Assembly (NCBI RefSeq): GCF_900185715.1
Contig: NZ_FYAS01000025.1
Coordinates: 372,001 to 436,000, forward strand
Source of the DNA: Allobosea sp. CS1GBMeth4
GTDB taxonomy: Bacteria; Pseudomonadota; Alphaproteobacteria; Rhizobiales; Beijerinckiaceae
Direction of reading: 5' to 3'
DNA: 64,000 bases
Below the pieces are notes generated by a model. It saw only the letters and a list, made by a program, of their open reading frames with translations. It was not told where the DNA came from and did no database searches. Made by a program: the position numbers and the translations under genes. Of the stretch, positions 28,984-37,200 are shown piece after piece. Each line of letters begins with the position of its first letter. Within the stretch, counting starts at the first letter, position 1.

Positions 28984-30174
28984 ATGACCAGGAAGCTTCA
29001 GGCTATCGACCGCCGCACCGTCCTTGGCGGCCTTGGCGCGCTTGCGGTGGGCGGGCCGGCGCTCGCGGCGTCGCCGCCGCTGCCGACCAGCCCCGTCGTG
29101 ATCAGCGTCATGGATGTCGGCGGCGCCCTCGCCCTGATGCAGAAGGCCTTCGAGGATTACCGCGCCGCCAACCCCAGGCTGGTCTCGCGCATCGCCTTCG
29201 TGAAGGCCCCTGCCCCCGAGCTCGCCAGCAAGCTCAAGGCGCAGCAGGATGCCGGCAAAGTCGATCTCGACCTGATCCTGACCGGCAGCGACGGCCTCGC
29301 CGCCGGCCTCGAGCAGAAGCTCTGGCAGAAGATCCTGCCCGATTTCGCCGACAAGTTTCCGAACATCGAGGCGAATTACGAGCCGGCCGCGCTCAACCTG
29401 CACAAGGCGCAGGGCGACGGCTTCGGCGTCGTCGTCAACTACTACCCCTCCGGCCCGCTGCTCGAGTACATGCCCGACCGGGTCAAGACCGTGCCGACCA
29501 CGGCCGCGGAGCTGCTCGCTTGGGCCAAGGCCAATCCGAACCGGTTCATGTATGCCCGCCCGACCAATTCCGGCCCGGGCCGCACCTTCATGATGGGCCT
29601 GCCCTATATCCTCGGCGACAAGGACCCGCAGGACCCGGTCGGCGGCTGGGACAAGACCTGGGCCTATCTGCAGGAGCTCGGCCAATACATCGAGTACTAT
29701 CCGGCCGGCACCGGCGCGACGATGAAGGAGTTCGGCGACGGCTCGCGCGACATCATCATCTCGACCACCGGCTGGGACATCAATCCGCGCGCCCTCGGCA
29801 TCGTCCCGAAAGAGGCGAAGATCCACACGCTGAAGGGCTTCCACTGGGTCTCGGATGCCTTCTTCATGTGCGTGCCCAAGGGCATCCCGAACGACCGGCT
29901 GGCCGTCGTGCTCGACATCATGGCGCATGTGCTGACGCCGAAGATGCAGGCCTATTCCTATGACGAGGGCTATCTCTATCCCGGCCCGGCGGTGAAGAAC
30001 GTGCCGCTCTCGCTGGCGCCGGAAGCGAGCCAGAAGGTCATCGCCGAGTTCGGCCGCCCGGAATATGGCGACCTCATCGCCAACAACCCGATCGAGCTGC
30101 CGCTGAAGCCCGACAGAATGGTCGTCGCCTTCCGGAAATGGGACGAGCTGGTCGGATCGAAACGGGCGAAGTGA
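28984..30174 (+). CDS. Extracellular solute-binding protein (ABC type, orphan)
   Basis: A 396-residue protein with a signal sequence carrying a Tat-like RR motif (IDRRTVLGGLGALAVGGPALA, about residues 8-28). The mature part resembles the spermidine/putrescine or iron-type solute-binding family (SBP_bac-1/6 fold: VVISVMDVGGALALMQKAFEDY... and GTGATMKEFGDGSRDIIIST). It follows nagA by 34 bases in the same direction, but no permease or ATPase gene follows; the next gene is convergent. It may supply a transporter encoded elsewhere. The substrate, possibly an amino sugar given the neighbours, is an inference. Confidence 0.83.
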   Translation: MTRKLQAIDRRTVLGGLGALAVGGPALAASPPLPTSPVVISVMDVGGALALMQKAFEDYRAANPRLVSRIAFVKAPAPELASKLKAQQDAGKVDLDLILTGSDGLAAGLEQKLWQKILPDFADKFPNIEANYEPAALNLHKAQGDGFGVVVNYYPSGPLLEYMPDRVKTVPTTAAELLAWAKANPNRFMYARPTNSGPGRTFMMGLPYILGDKDPQDPVGGWDKTWAYLQELGQYIEYYPAGTGATMKEFGDGSRDIIISTTGWDINPRALGIVPKEAKIHTLKGFHWVSDAFFMCVPKGIPNDRLAVVLDIMAHVLTPKMQAYSYDEGYLYPGPAVKNVPLSLAPEASQKVIAEFGRPEYGDLIANNPIELPLKPDRMVVAFRKWDELVGSKRAK

Positions 30175-30194
30175 GTCGCTTTCCTGGCAGTGGG

Positions 30195-30219
30195 ATGCTC
30201 GGGCCGGGCCCGCGCATCG
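30195..30219. terminator. GC hairpin between convergent genes
   Basis: An 11-bp stem with one mismatch (30195-30205 and 30209-30219; starts GATGCTCGGGC) around a CGG loop. It fills the 58-base gap between the solute-binding protein gene and the convergent ABC exporter gene. The GATGCTCGGG core resembles one hairpin of the palindromic repeat at 6133, so it may be a half copy. No T-run. Confidence 0.4.
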
Positions 30220-30232
30220 CGGCAGCCGGCGC

Positions 30233-32011
30233 CTACGCCGCCTCCAGCCCGAACTGGAGCGCTGCCAGCCGTGCATAGAGCCCGCCCTTGGCGACGAGGG
30301 CGGCATGCGTGCCTTCCTCGACCACCCGCCCGTCCTCCATCACCAGGATGCGGTCGGCGGAGAGGATGGTGGCGAGGCGATGGGCGACGACGAGGGTCGT
30401 CCGGCCCTGCATCAGCCGGTCGAGCGCGTCCTGCACGGCGCGCTCGCTCTCCGAATCGAGCGCCGAGGTCGCTTCGTCCAGCAGCAGGATCGGCGCGTCC
30501 TTCAGCACGGCGCGCGCGATGGCGAGGCGCTGGCGCTGGCCGCCCGACAAGGTGACGCCGCGCTCGCCGATGACGGTGTCGTAGCCTTGCGGCAGCGCCT
30601 GAATGAAGCCGTCGGCCGCGGCGAGCCTCGCCGCCTCCTCGATCTCGGCACGGCTGGCCCCGGGGCGGCCATAGGCGATGTTGTCGGCGACGGAGACGCC
30701 GAACACGGTCGGCTCCTGCGGCACCAGCGCGAAGCGGCTGCGCCATTCGCTCGGATCGGCCTCCGGCCCGGCGACGCCGTCGACGACGACGCGGCCGGCG
30801 AAGGGATCGTAGAAGCGCAGCGCCAGTTGCAGCACCGTGCTCTTGCCGGCGCCCGAGGGGCCGACCAGCGCGACCCGCTCGCCCGGCGTGATCGCCAGGT
30901 CGAGCTCGGCGAGGGCGAGGGTTTCGCGGCCGGGATAGCGGAACGAGACGCCTTCGAAGGCGAGCGCGCCGACGGGCGGCGCAGGCAGCGCCTTCGGATG
31001 CGGCGGCGCGGTGATCGCCGGCCTGGTCGCCAGGATCTCGCCGAGCCGTCCGGCGGCGCCGGCGGCGGCCGAGATGTCGCCATAGACCTCGGAGAGCTGG
31101 CCGAGCGAGCTCGCCGCCAGCACGGCGTAGAGCACGAATTGCGACAGGCGCCCGCCGCTCATCCGGCCGGCGAAGACCTCGGTCGCGCCGACCCAAAGCA
31201 CCAGCACGACGCTGGCCGAGACCAGGAAGATCGCGATGCCGGAGAGCCAGGCGCGCGAGCGCGTCGCATCGCGCGAGGCGGCATAGGCGTCGTCCGAGGC
31301 CGCCTGGAAGCGCTGCGTCGTCGCGCGCTCGGCCCCGAAGGACTGCATGGTGCGGATCGCCCCCACCGCCTCCGAGGCGAAGGCGGAGGCGTCGGCGAGC
31401 CGGTCCTGCGCCGCGCGGGCGCGCTTGCGCACGCTGCGGCCGGAGAACACCAGCGGCAGAACGACGAGCGGGATCGCGCCGATGACGATCGCCGACAGCC
31501 GCGGGCTCGTCACCACCATCATGGCGAGGGCGCCGAGGAACATGATGGCGTTGCGCAGCGCGATCGAGGCGGTGGAGGCGAAGGTCGACTTGATCTGGGT
31601 GGTGTCGGCGGTGAGGCGCGAGACCAGGTCGCCGGCGCGACTGGCGTCGAAGAAGGCCGGCTCGAGCCGGGTCAGGTGCCGGAAGACGTCGGCCCGCAAT
31701 TGCGAGACGACGCGCTCGCCCACCGTCATCACCAGGTAGAAGCGGAACGAGCTCGCCAGCGCCAGCACCGCGACGACGCCGATCAGGATCGCGAAATAGG
31801 AATTCGCCAGCTGCTGCTCGCCACCGGAGAAGCCGACATCGATGACGCGCCTGACCGCGAGCGGCAGGGCCAGCGTCGCGAGCGAGGCGACGACCAGCGC
31901 CACGAGCGCCAGGGCGATCCGCCGCTTCTGCGCCACCGCATAGGGCCAGAACGAGCGCAGCGCCTTGAAATCGGGCCGTGCCTTGCCGGGTTGCTTGTCC
32001 TCGTCCGCCAC
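30233..32011 (-). CDS. ABC exporter half-transporter (MsbA-like fusion of permease and ATPase)
   Basis: A 592-residue type IV ABC exporter. Six transmembrane helices lie in residues about 25-320 and the nucleotide-binding domain in about 345-585, with Walker A GPSGAGKST (about 380), signature TLSGGQRQRLA, Walker B ILLLDEATSAL and H-loop VVAHRLAT. It acts as a homodimer in the inner membrane, exporting a hydrophobic compound such as a lipid or drug. The substrate is not predictable. It is monocistronic, divergent from rpmE and convergent to the solute-binding gene. Confidence 0.9.
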   Translation of the reverse strand: MADEDKQPGKARPDFKALRSFWPYAVAQKRRIALALVALVVASLATLALPLAVRRVIDVGFSGGEQQLANSYFAILIGVVAVLALASSFRFYLVMTVGERVVSQLRADVFRHLTRLEPAFFDASRAGDLVSRLTADTTQIKSTFASTASIALRNAIMFLGALAMMVVTSPRLSAIVIGAIPLVVLPLVFSGRSVRKRARAAQDRLADASAFASEAVGAIRTMQSFGAERATTQRFQAASDDAYAASRDATRSRAWLSGIAIFLVSASVVLVLWVGATEVFAGRMSGGRLSQFVLYAVLAASSLGQLSEVYGDISAAAGAAGRLGEILATRPAITAPPHPKALPAPPVGALAFEGVSFRYPGRETLALAELDLAITPGERVALVGPSGAGKSTVLQLALRFYDPFAGRVVVDGVAGPEADPSEWRSRFALVPQEPTVFGVSVADNIAYGRPGASRAEIEEAARLAAADGFIQALPQGYDTVIGERGVTLSGGQRQRLAIARAVLKDAPILLLDEATSALDSESERAVQDALDRLMQGRTTLVVAHRLATILSADRILVMEDGRVVEEGTHAALVAKGGLYARLAALQFGLEAA

Positions 32012-32031
32012 GATTCATCCGTCCTGAAAAG

Positions 32032-32060
32032 CTTGCGCGGAGCCTGCTCCTGCGCTATGG
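32032..32060 (+). promoter_or_regulatory. Sigma-70-type promoter of rpmE
   Basis: CTTGCG (32032-32037), 17 bases, CTATGG (32055-32060), a near-consensus alphaproteobacterial promoter. It predicts a leader of about 90 bases before the rpmE ATG. Confidence 0.6.
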
Positions 32061-32156
32061 GCAGCCCACTTCACGACAGGCTCATACGAATTGTTCGAAG
32101 AGCCGGCGATGCGCGCCGCGTTCCGGCCGCCCGCTTTTCGAATTGAGGATTTCGCC

Positions 32157-32390
32157 ATGAAGACCGGCATTCATCCCGACTACCACACCATCAAGGTCGT
32201 CATGACCGATGGCACCGAATACTTCACGCGTTCGACCTTGGGCAAGGAGGGTGACACCCTCAACCTCGATATCGACCCGAAGACGCACCCGGCCTGGACC
32301 GGCGGCAGCCAGCAGCTGATGGACCGCGGCGGCCGCGTTTCGCGCTTCAATTCACGCTTCGGCGCCCTCGGCGCTCTCGGCAAGAAGTAA
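32157..32390 (+). CDS. rpmE: 50S ribosomal protein L31
   Basis: A 77-residue large-subunit protein ([20 protein letters not shown], conserved SxTG-type [13 protein letters not shown] and RFNSRFG near the end). It has no Cys, so it is the zinc-free C-minus form. ATG 32157 follows TTGAGGATTTCGCC; an upstream in-frame ATG at 32091 was rejected. It has its own promoter and terminator and stands alone. Confidence 0.97.
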   Translation: MKTGIHPDYHTIKVVMTDGTEYFTRSTLGKEGDTLNLDIDPKTHPAWTGGSQQLMDRGGRVSRFNSRFGALGALGKK

Positions 32391-32423
32391 ATCCGGCTTC
32401 GCGGCCCGACGGGCCGGTCAGCC

Positions 32424-32462
32424 CACGCAAAAGCCCGGCCTCGCGGCCGGGCTTTTTGCGTG
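32424..32462 (+). terminator. Strong terminator of rpmE (can work on both strands)
   Basis: Long inverted repeat CACGCAAAAGCCCGGCC (32424-32440) and its complement (32445-32462), TCGC loop, with TTTTTGCG on the plus side. Because the A-run and T-run lie inside the stem, the structure reads as a terminator from both directions and also serves rcdA on the other strand. Confidence 0.88.
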
Positions 32463-32491
32463 GATAAGGTCGACGGGCGGCGGCCGGTTCG

Positions 32492-32520
32492 CATCGTGCC
32501 CGGCTGTCGCGGGCATGATG
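32492..32520. repeat. Short hairpin at the end of rcdA
   Basis: CATCGTGCCCG (32492-32502) and CGGGCATGATG (32510-32520) form an 11-bp stem with one mismatch. It resembles a single arm of the palindromic repeats (CATGCCCG core) and lies nine bases after the rcdA stop. Confidence 0.4.
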
Positions 32521-32528
32521 GGGTGCCG

Positions 32529-33056
32529 TCAGCGCAGCAGGCCGAGCCGCGCCTGCAGGCTTTCCAGCTGGCCGCGCACCGGATTCGGCTCGGCCGGGCG
32601 GGCGGCGCCCGACATCTGCTCCTCGAGCCGGCGGATCCGGTCCTGGAGCCGGATCGAGTGCGCGGTCAGGTCGCGCAGCCGCTCGGGCAGACGGCCGGCC
32701 TCCGCGCTGGATGGCTGCAGCATCGGCTCGGCGATGCGGACCTTGTTGTGCTCGGCCCGGGCCTGCTCGGCGCTCATCTCGCCCTCGGCGACGGCGCGCT
32801 GCACCAGCAGCCAGGAGGCGATCTGCATCAGGCGCGTGGTCAGGCGCATGCTCTCGGTCGCATAGGTCAGCGAGACCTCGCGCGGAAGGGCGGCCGATTC
32901 GGCGCGCCCGTCCCCGTCGAGATAGCTCGCCGTGCCCTCGACCAACCCCATCCCCTCGCGGAACAGCTGCATGAACGCGTCCGATTTGACGAAGCTGCGC
33001 GCAAACGAGATCGCGCCCTCATCGGCCTCGGGCCTCAGCATCGTCAGATCGGTCAT
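32529..33056 (-). CDS. rcdA: DUF1465 protein, RcdA-type regulator of CtrA degradation
   Basis: A 175-residue helical protein. The N-terminal ISFARSFVKSDAFMQLFREGM and central ATESMRLTTRLMQIASWLLVQRAVAEGEMS match DUF1465, the family of Caulobacter RcdA, an adaptor that helps ClpXP degrade the cell-cycle regulator CtrA. The C-terminal part is a coiled-coil (SIRLQDRIRRLEEQM). ATG 33056 was chosen because GGAGAC precedes it at eight bases; the ATG two codons upstream is too close. The upstream region contains GTTAAGGTTAAC (33169-33180), TTAA half-sites of the CtrA type. Whether it acts on CtrA here is inferred from the family. Confidence 0.8.
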   Translation of the reverse strand: MTDLTMLRPEADEGAISFARSFVKSDAFMQLFREGMGLVEGTASYLDGDGRAESAALPREVSLTYATESMRLTTRLMQIASWLLVQRAVAEGEMSAEQARAEHNKVRIAEPMLQPSSAEAGRLPERLRDLTAHSIRLQDRIRRLEEQMSGAARPAEPNPVRGQLESLQARLGLLR

Positions 33057-33237
33057 TCCCATGTCTCCAATCGGCACAGCGGCGTGCGATCGAAGGACAC
33101 GACGCCGACTCTGGCCGGGACGCCGCAAGGATAACGCCATCGTCGTGTCGGCGCCGTGGTAACCCCTCGTTAAGGTTAACGGTGCCATGGTCCGGCCCGG
33201 CGCACCCCGCCCGTCCGGCCGATCCGGACCGTGGACG

Positions 33238-33264
33238 AAAAAAGAGCCGCCCCGAAGGCGGCTC
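33238..33264 (-). terminator. Rho-independent terminator (end of the candidate sRNA)
   Basis: 8-bp perfect stem (33244-33251 with 33257-33264; GAGCCGCC), 5-base loop, followed on the minus strand by six T (33238-33243). It is a strong intrinsic terminator, 143 bases past the stop of the 33407-33703 gene. Confidence 0.85.
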
Positions 33265-33331
33265 GAAGGTCAACAGGGAGGCGTCAAACAGAGTGGGCAG
33301 GAGCCACTCGACATCCAGACAATCTGGACGA
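33238..33331 (-). ncRNA. Candidate small regulatory RNA with anti-Shine-Dalgarno loops
   Basis: On the minus strand, in the 350-base gap between rcdA and the next gene, about 94 bases could form three hairpins. Hairpin A (33312-33330) has TCCAGA/TCTGGA. Hairpin B (33291-33309) has GAGTGG/CCACTC with the loop CUCCUGC. A single-stranded linker holds CCUCCCU (33275-33281). Hairpin C (33244-33264) is a terminator followed by six T. The CUCCU loop and CCUCCC linker are anti-Shine-Dalgarno motifs, as in alphaproteobacterial trans-acting sRNAs (AbcR/alpha-r14 types). A TTTATG -10-like element lies at 33338-33343 and a CtrA-type box spans the -35. It could instead be a processed 3' end of the upstream mRNA. 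Confidence 0.5.
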
Positions 33332-33353
33332 TGCGATTCATAAATCGGAATCG

Positions 33354-33369
33354 TTAAGCGGCCGTTAAC
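33354..33369 (-). promoter_or_regulatory. CtrA-type binding site TTAA-N7-TTAAC
   Basis: The plus strand reads TTAAGCGGCCGTTAAC, and because the two halves mirror each other the minus strand also fits TTAA-N7-TTAAC, the CtrA consensus. It lies 22-38 bases ahead of the predicted start of the candidate sRNA, overlapping its -35 region. It sits 37 bases after the stop of the small exported protein, so it does not obviously serve a protein gene. Confidence 0.5.
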
Positions 33370-33406
33370 GCCGGCTGAAAATGCGACAAATTCGAGCGAT
33401 TACGGT

Positions 33407-33703
33407 TCAACGCGTGATCGTCAGCTTCAGGCCGAAGCGGTCGCTGTGCAGGTGCTCGCCCAGGGTGTAGCGGTAGGTGGCGCCGAGGCTGACCCGGGGC
33501 GCCAGCTCGCGCCTGATCTCGATGCTGTGGCCGCCGAGCACGGTGACCGGCGCCTGCACGACGACGACGGTATCCGGCAGCTTCAGCCTGAACGCGGCGA
33601 GCGGCTGGCCGCCATCCTCGCGCAGGCCCAGGCTGGCGATGTCCTCCAGGGCGAAAGCCGGAGCGGCGGCGAGCAAGGCAATGGCGAGCGCAATGACGCG
33701 CAT
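33407..33703 (-). CDS. Small exported protein of unknown function
   Basis: A 98-residue protein with a Sec signal peptide (MRVIALAIALLAAAPAFA). The mature 80 residues are beta-rich with alternating hydrophobic residues (DTVVVVQAPVTVLGGHSIEIRRELAPRVSLGATYRYTLGEH). ATG 33703 follows AGGAGGGAGACG, an almost perfect ribosome site; the ATG ten codons upstream was rejected. Probably periplasmic. No family recognised; no operon partner. Confidence 0.75.
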   Translation of the reverse strand: MRVIALAIALLAAAPAFALEDIASLGLREDGGQPLAAFRLKLPDTVVVVQAPVTVLGGHSIEIRRELAPRVSLGATYRYTLGEHLHSDRFGLKLTITR

Positions 33704-33986
33704 CGTCTCCCTCCTGTCGAAAAGCAGGCGCATCGCCCGGCAACTGTCCGGCGGTCATGCTCTGCCTGCTGCGCTGTCGAACGCGGCCCGGCCGCGACAT
33801 TGCGTCGGCTCGGGCGGGCGGCACCCGCCGCCTTCGTCCACTTGTTCAGGATAGGCACTTCGGCGGTCGCTGCGAAGATGAATATCCGTTCATCTGCCGG
33901 CGCATCTTGTCGCGTGGCGGAAAAGCCTCATCGGCCGGCGACGACGGGTCGCGACCTTGCCTCCGCTTGACCGCCGCAGCCGTGCC

Positions 33987-34187
33987 TCAGGCCTTCTTCT
34001 GGAAGAAGGCGTCGGCGGCCGAGCGCGAGGCCGATTTGGCGTCGCGCGCCAGCTTCAGCCGCTCGATCTCCGCTTCGAGCAGGCCGATCCGCTCGCCGAG
34101 CTCGGCCACCGAGAGCTGCGACAGGTCCTGCCCGATCTCGTGAGCCCGCTTCGGCGCCGGGCGGTCGTCGTCGAGAAATCCAGCCAT
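33987..34187 (-). CDS. DUF1192 family protein
   Basis: A 66-residue protein (MAGFLDDDRPAPKRAHEIGQ, then LSQLSVAELGERIGLLEAEIERLKLARDAK and a short tail ending FFQKKA). This is DUF1192: a Pro-rich head and one coiled-coil helix, common in Rhizobiales beside a quinone oxidoreductase and divergent from it, as here. Function unknown. The start ATG 34187 follows AGGCGAGGC. Confidence 0.88.
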   Translation of the reverse strand: MAGFLDDDRPAPKRAHEIGQDLSQLSVAELGERIGLLEAEIERLKLARDAKSASRSAADAFFQKKA

Positions 34188-34268
34188 CGCAGCCTCGCCT
34201 TGCATCCTCGGAGCGCCGGAGCTTAATCGGACGGGAACGCCGAGACCACAGGCGAGGAGATGCCCATC

Positions 34269-35267
34269 ATGACCGCCCTGCCCGCGATGATGACCGCGAT
34301 CGGCTTCGACGCCCCCGGCGGCCCCGATGTCCTGAAACCGCAGCAGCGCCCCGTGCGGGGGCCCGGCCCCGGCGAGGTCCTGGTCGAGGTCGCGATCGCC
34401 GGCGTCAACCGGCCCGACGTGCTGCAGCGCCAGGGCGGTTATGCCCCGCCGCCGGGCGCCTCCGACATCCCCGGCCTCGAGCTCGCCGGCCGGATCGTCG
34501 CCCTCGGAGAGGGCGCCTCGCGCTATCAGCTCGGCGACCGGGTCTGCGCGCTGGTCGCCGGGGGCGGCTACGCCCAATACGCCGTCGTCCATGAGGACAA
34601 CGCCCTGCCGATCCCGGCCGGGCTGTCGCTGGAGGAGGCGGGCGCGATCCCGGAGACCTATTTCACCGTCTGGACCAATGTCTTCCAGCGCGGCGGGCTG
34701 AAGCGCGGCGAGAGCTTCCTCGTCCATGGCGGCAGCTCGGGCATCGGCACCACCGCGATCCAGCTCGCCAAGGCCTTCGGCGCGACCGTCCTGGCAACCG
34801 CGGGCTCCGACGAGAAATGCGCGGCCTGCCGCGCCCTCGGCGCCGACCACGCCATCAACTACCGGAGCGAGGATTTCGTCGCGGCCGCGAAGGCGGCGAC
34901 CGGCGGGCGCGGCGTCGACCTGATCCTCGACATGGTCGGTGGCGACTACATCGACCGCAATTACGACGCCGCCGCCGAGAGCGGCCGCATCGTCCAGATC
35001 GCCTTTCTGCACGGCGCGAAGGCGGAGGTCGACTTCCGCCGCCTGATGATGAAGCGGCTGACCCATACCGGCTCGACGCTCCGCCCGCGCAGCATCGCCG
35101 AGAAGGCGCAGATCGCCCGCGAGCTCGAGGAGAAGGTCTGGCCGCTGCTGACGGCCGGGCGCTGCAAGCCGGTGATCCACGCCCGCTTCCCGCTGGCGCA
35201 GGCGGCGCAGGCGCACCGGCTGATGGAGAGCAACGCCCATATCGGCAAGATCGTGCTGACGGTGTGA
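34269..35267 (+). CDS. NAD(P)H-quinone oxidoreductase, PIG3 type
   Basis: A 332-residue zinc-free member of the medium-chain dehydrogenase family. It has the N-terminal GroES-like domain (RPDVLQRQGGYAPPPGASDIPGLELAG), the NADPH-binding VHGGSSGIGTTAIQLAKA (about residue 150), GSDEKCAACRALGADHAINY, and the C-terminal HTGSTLRPRS and AHRLMESNAHIGKIVL typical of PIG3. It reduces quinones, probably for detoxification. The ATG at 34269 is best placed behind GAGGAG; 34260 is also in frame. It is divergent from DUF1192. Confidence 0.88.
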   Translation: MTALPAMMTAIGFDAPGGPDVLKPQQRPVRGPGPGEVLVEVAIAGVNRPDVLQRQGGYAPPPGASDIPGLELAGRIVALGEGASRYQLGDRVCALVAGGGYAQYAVVHEDNALPIPAGLSLEEAGAIPETYFTVWTNVFQRGGLKRGESFLVHGGSSGIGTTAIQLAKAFGATVLATAGSDEKCAACRALGADHAINYRSEDFVAAAKAATGGRGVDLILDMVGGDYIDRNYDAAAESGRIVQIAFLHGAKAEVDFRRLMMKRLTHTGSTLRPRSIAEKAQIARELEEKVWPLLTAGRCKPVIHARFPLAQAAQAHRLMESNAHIGKIVLTV

Positions 35268-35304
35268 GGCGCTGATCCGGTCCTGATCGAGGTGGACCGC
35301 CGCG

Positions 35305-35355
35305 CCCCGTCGTCCCGAACGAGCGGCGCGGCCGCGCCGATCCGGGACGAAGGGG
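35305..35355. repeat. GTCCCG-type palindrome upstream of trcR
   Basis: CCCCGTCGTCCCG (35305-35317) and CGGGACGAAGGGG (35343-35355) are inverted copies with one mismatch, separated by 25 bases containing a GCGGCGCGGCCGCGCC inner palindrome. It resembles the element at 50047 (both have CGTCCCGA arms) and not the CCGTCATG family. Confidence 0.6.
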
Positions 35356-35401
35356 ATTATGCTTGAATTGGAGCGCAGAAGCCCCTGCCGCACGCTTTCC
35401 A

Positions 35402-35429
35402 TGGACAGCGATCACGGCTTTGCCTATAA
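35402..35429 (+). promoter_or_regulatory. Sigma-70-type promoter of trcR
   Basis: TGGACA (35402-35407), 16 bases, CTATAA (35424-35429), close to consensus. The expected leader is about 115 bases before the GTG start at 35550. Confidence 0.65.
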
Positions 35430-35549
35430 GGCGCTCCATCCTCCTCATCGTCGATGATTTGGATGACCGGCCGGGGCGGCCGGTCGGCGCCTGAGAGCTA
35501 TTGCCCGCGGCCTTCGCTGTATCGCCGCGACATCCCTGGGAGACGGCCC

Positions 35550-36284
35550 GTGTCACAAACGCCGCTGATGCCGAAAGCCACCGCGGTCTGGCTGGTCGAG
35601 AACACCTCGCTGACCTTCGAGCAGATCGCCGAGTTCTGCAAACTGCACCCGCTCGAAGTGCGCGGCATCGCCGATGGCGAGGTCGCGGCCGGCATCAAGG
35701 GCCTCGATCCGATCACCTCCGGCCAGCTCACCCGCGAGGAGCTCGAGCGCGCCGCCAAGGATCCGAAGCATCAGCTCAAGCTCGCCGAGCGCAAGGTCAA
35801 GGTGCCGGAGATCAAGCGCACCAAGGGCCCGCGCTATACCCCGGTCTCGAAGCGCCAGGACCGGCCGAACGCCATCCTCTGGCTGCTGCGCAACCACCCC
35901 GAGCTCAAGGACGCGCAGATCATCCGCCTGATCGGCACGACCAAGACGACGATCGCCCAGATCCGCGACCGCACGCACTGGAACACCCAGCAGCTGCAGC
36001 CGATCGACCCCGTCAGCCTCGGCCTGACCTCGCAGATGGATCTCGATTTCGAGGTGGCCCGCGCCGCCAAGGAGCGCCCGGCCATGGTCCTGCAGGAGAC
36101 CGGCTCGACCCTGCTCCCGGCCGAGGAGACCACGGCGCCGGAGCCGGCTCCGTCCTCCCAGCCCTTCGCCGACATGAGCCGGCCGAAGCGGCAGGAAGAA
36201 GAGAAGATCGACGTCGAATCGGTGTTCGCCAAGCTGAAGCAGCTCAAGCGCCCGGCCGACGAGGACGACGACGGCGGCTACTGA
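35550..36284 (+). CDS. trcR: DUF1013 protein, TrcR-type cell cycle transcriptional regulator
   Basis: A 244-residue protein of DUF1013. It has a conserved MPKATAVWLVENTSLTFEQI start, a helix-turn-helix-like EFCKLHPLEVRGIADGEVAAGI, a second conserved block RPNAILWLLRNHPELKDAQI...LIGTTKTTIAQIRDRTHW, and an acidic, less conserved tail. The family is called TrcR, a transcriptional regulator linked to the alphaproteobacterial cell cycle. The GTG at 35550 follows GGGAG; the ATG 18 bases later (MPKATAV) is an alternative. A good promoter lies upstream. Confidence 0.88.
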   Translation: MSQTPLMPKATAVWLVENTSLTFEQIAEFCKLHPLEVRGIADGEVAAGIKGLDPITSGQLTREELERAAKDPKHQLKLAERKVKVPEIKRTKGPRYTPVSKRQDRPNAILWLLRNHPELKDAQIIRLIGTTKTTIAQIRDRTHWNTQQLQPIDPVSLGLTSQMDLDFEVARAAKERPAMVLQETGSTLLPAEETTAPEPAPSSQPFADMSRPKRQEEEKIDVESVFAKLKQLKRPADEDDDGGY

Positions 36285-36308
36285 GCCAAGGCACATGGAT
36301 GGGGGCGA

Positions 36309-37199
36309 GTGACCGTGACGACCGATCTCGCCTTCACTTTCCTCGGCACCGGCGCGCCGCCGGTCAGCCTGCGCCGCGCCGGCCCCGCCCATCTCGTCGA
36401 GGCCGGTGGGATCAAGGTTCTGGTCGATTGCGGCTCCGGCGTCAGCCAGCGCCTCGTCGCCGCCGGCCATGCCGGGGCCGGGATCGACGCGCTCATCGTC
36501 ACGCATGAGCATTCCGACCATCTGGTCGACTTCTACCAGCTCGTCGTCTCCGCCTGGCATCAGGGCCGCAACCGGCCCTGGCGCGTGCTCGCGCCGCAGC
36601 CGGCGCTCGCCAATATGCGCGGGCAATACGAGGCCTTCGCCCGCGAACGGGCGCTGCGCATCGCCTTCGAGAAGCGCCCGGACGCGACCGGCCTCGAGGT
36701 CGCCTTCGAGGAATTGCGCGAGGGCCGGGTCTCCGGCCTCGGCGGGCTTTCGATCGAGGCCTTCCTCGTCGATCACAAGCCGGTCGAACCGGCCTTCGGG
36801 CTCGCGCTCTCGGCCGGCGGCAGCCGCATCGTCTTCTCCGGCGACACCCGCCTGACGCCTTCGCTGGAACAGGCCGCGCAGGGCTGCGACCTGCTGGTCT
36901 GCGAGGTTTTCGTCGACAGCCAGATGCCGGTGGTCGCCGGCGTCCGCTCGGCGCAGACGGTGGCCTCGGTCCAGAGCTATCACATGACCCCGGCCGTGGT
37001 CGCCGGCCTGGCGAGCCGCGCCGGCGTCGAGGCGCTGGCGCTGACCCATCTCGTCCCGCCGGGAGCCGACACGGCGGCGCTCTTCGCCGAGATCCGCGCC
37101 GGCGGCTATGCGGGCCCGCTGATCGTCGGCGAGGATCTGATGCGGCTCGAACTTCCGGCGCGCCTGCTGCGCTGGAACGGCGCCGCGCTGGGGCTCTGA
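36309..37199 (+). CDS. MBL-fold metallo-hydrolase, RNase Z/AtsA-like
   Basis: A 296-residue metallo-beta-lactamase-fold hydrolase. Motif II THEHSDHLVDFY (about 60-71) holds His-x-His-x-Asp-His; the downstream metal ligands are in IVFSGDTRLTP and the terminal LTHLVPP. It resembles arylsulfatase/ribonuclease Z-like proteins rather than a lactamase. The GTG start at 36309 lies 24 bases after trcR, so the two may share a transcript. The substrate is unknown. Confidence 0.85.
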   Translation: MTVTTDLAFTFLGTGAPPVSLRRAGPAHLVEAGGIKVLVDCGSGVSQRLVAAGHAGAGIDALIVTHEHSDHLVDFYQLVVSAWHQGRNRPWRVLAPQPALANMRGQYEAFARERALRIAFEKRPDATGLEVAFEELREGRVSGLGGLSIEAFLVDHKPVEPAFGLALSAGGSRIVFSGDTRLTPSLEQAAQGCDLLVCEVFVDSQMPVVAGVRSAQTVASVQSYHMTPAVVAGLASRAGVEALALTHLVPPGADTAALFAEIRAGGYAGPLIVGEDLMRLELPARLLRWNGAALGL

Positions 37200-37200
37200 A

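Noticed and set aside
33169-33180. GTTAAGGTTAAC upstream of rcdA as a full CtrA box
   Set aside because: The half sites are only two bases apart, not seven, so it is noted only as possible half-sites.
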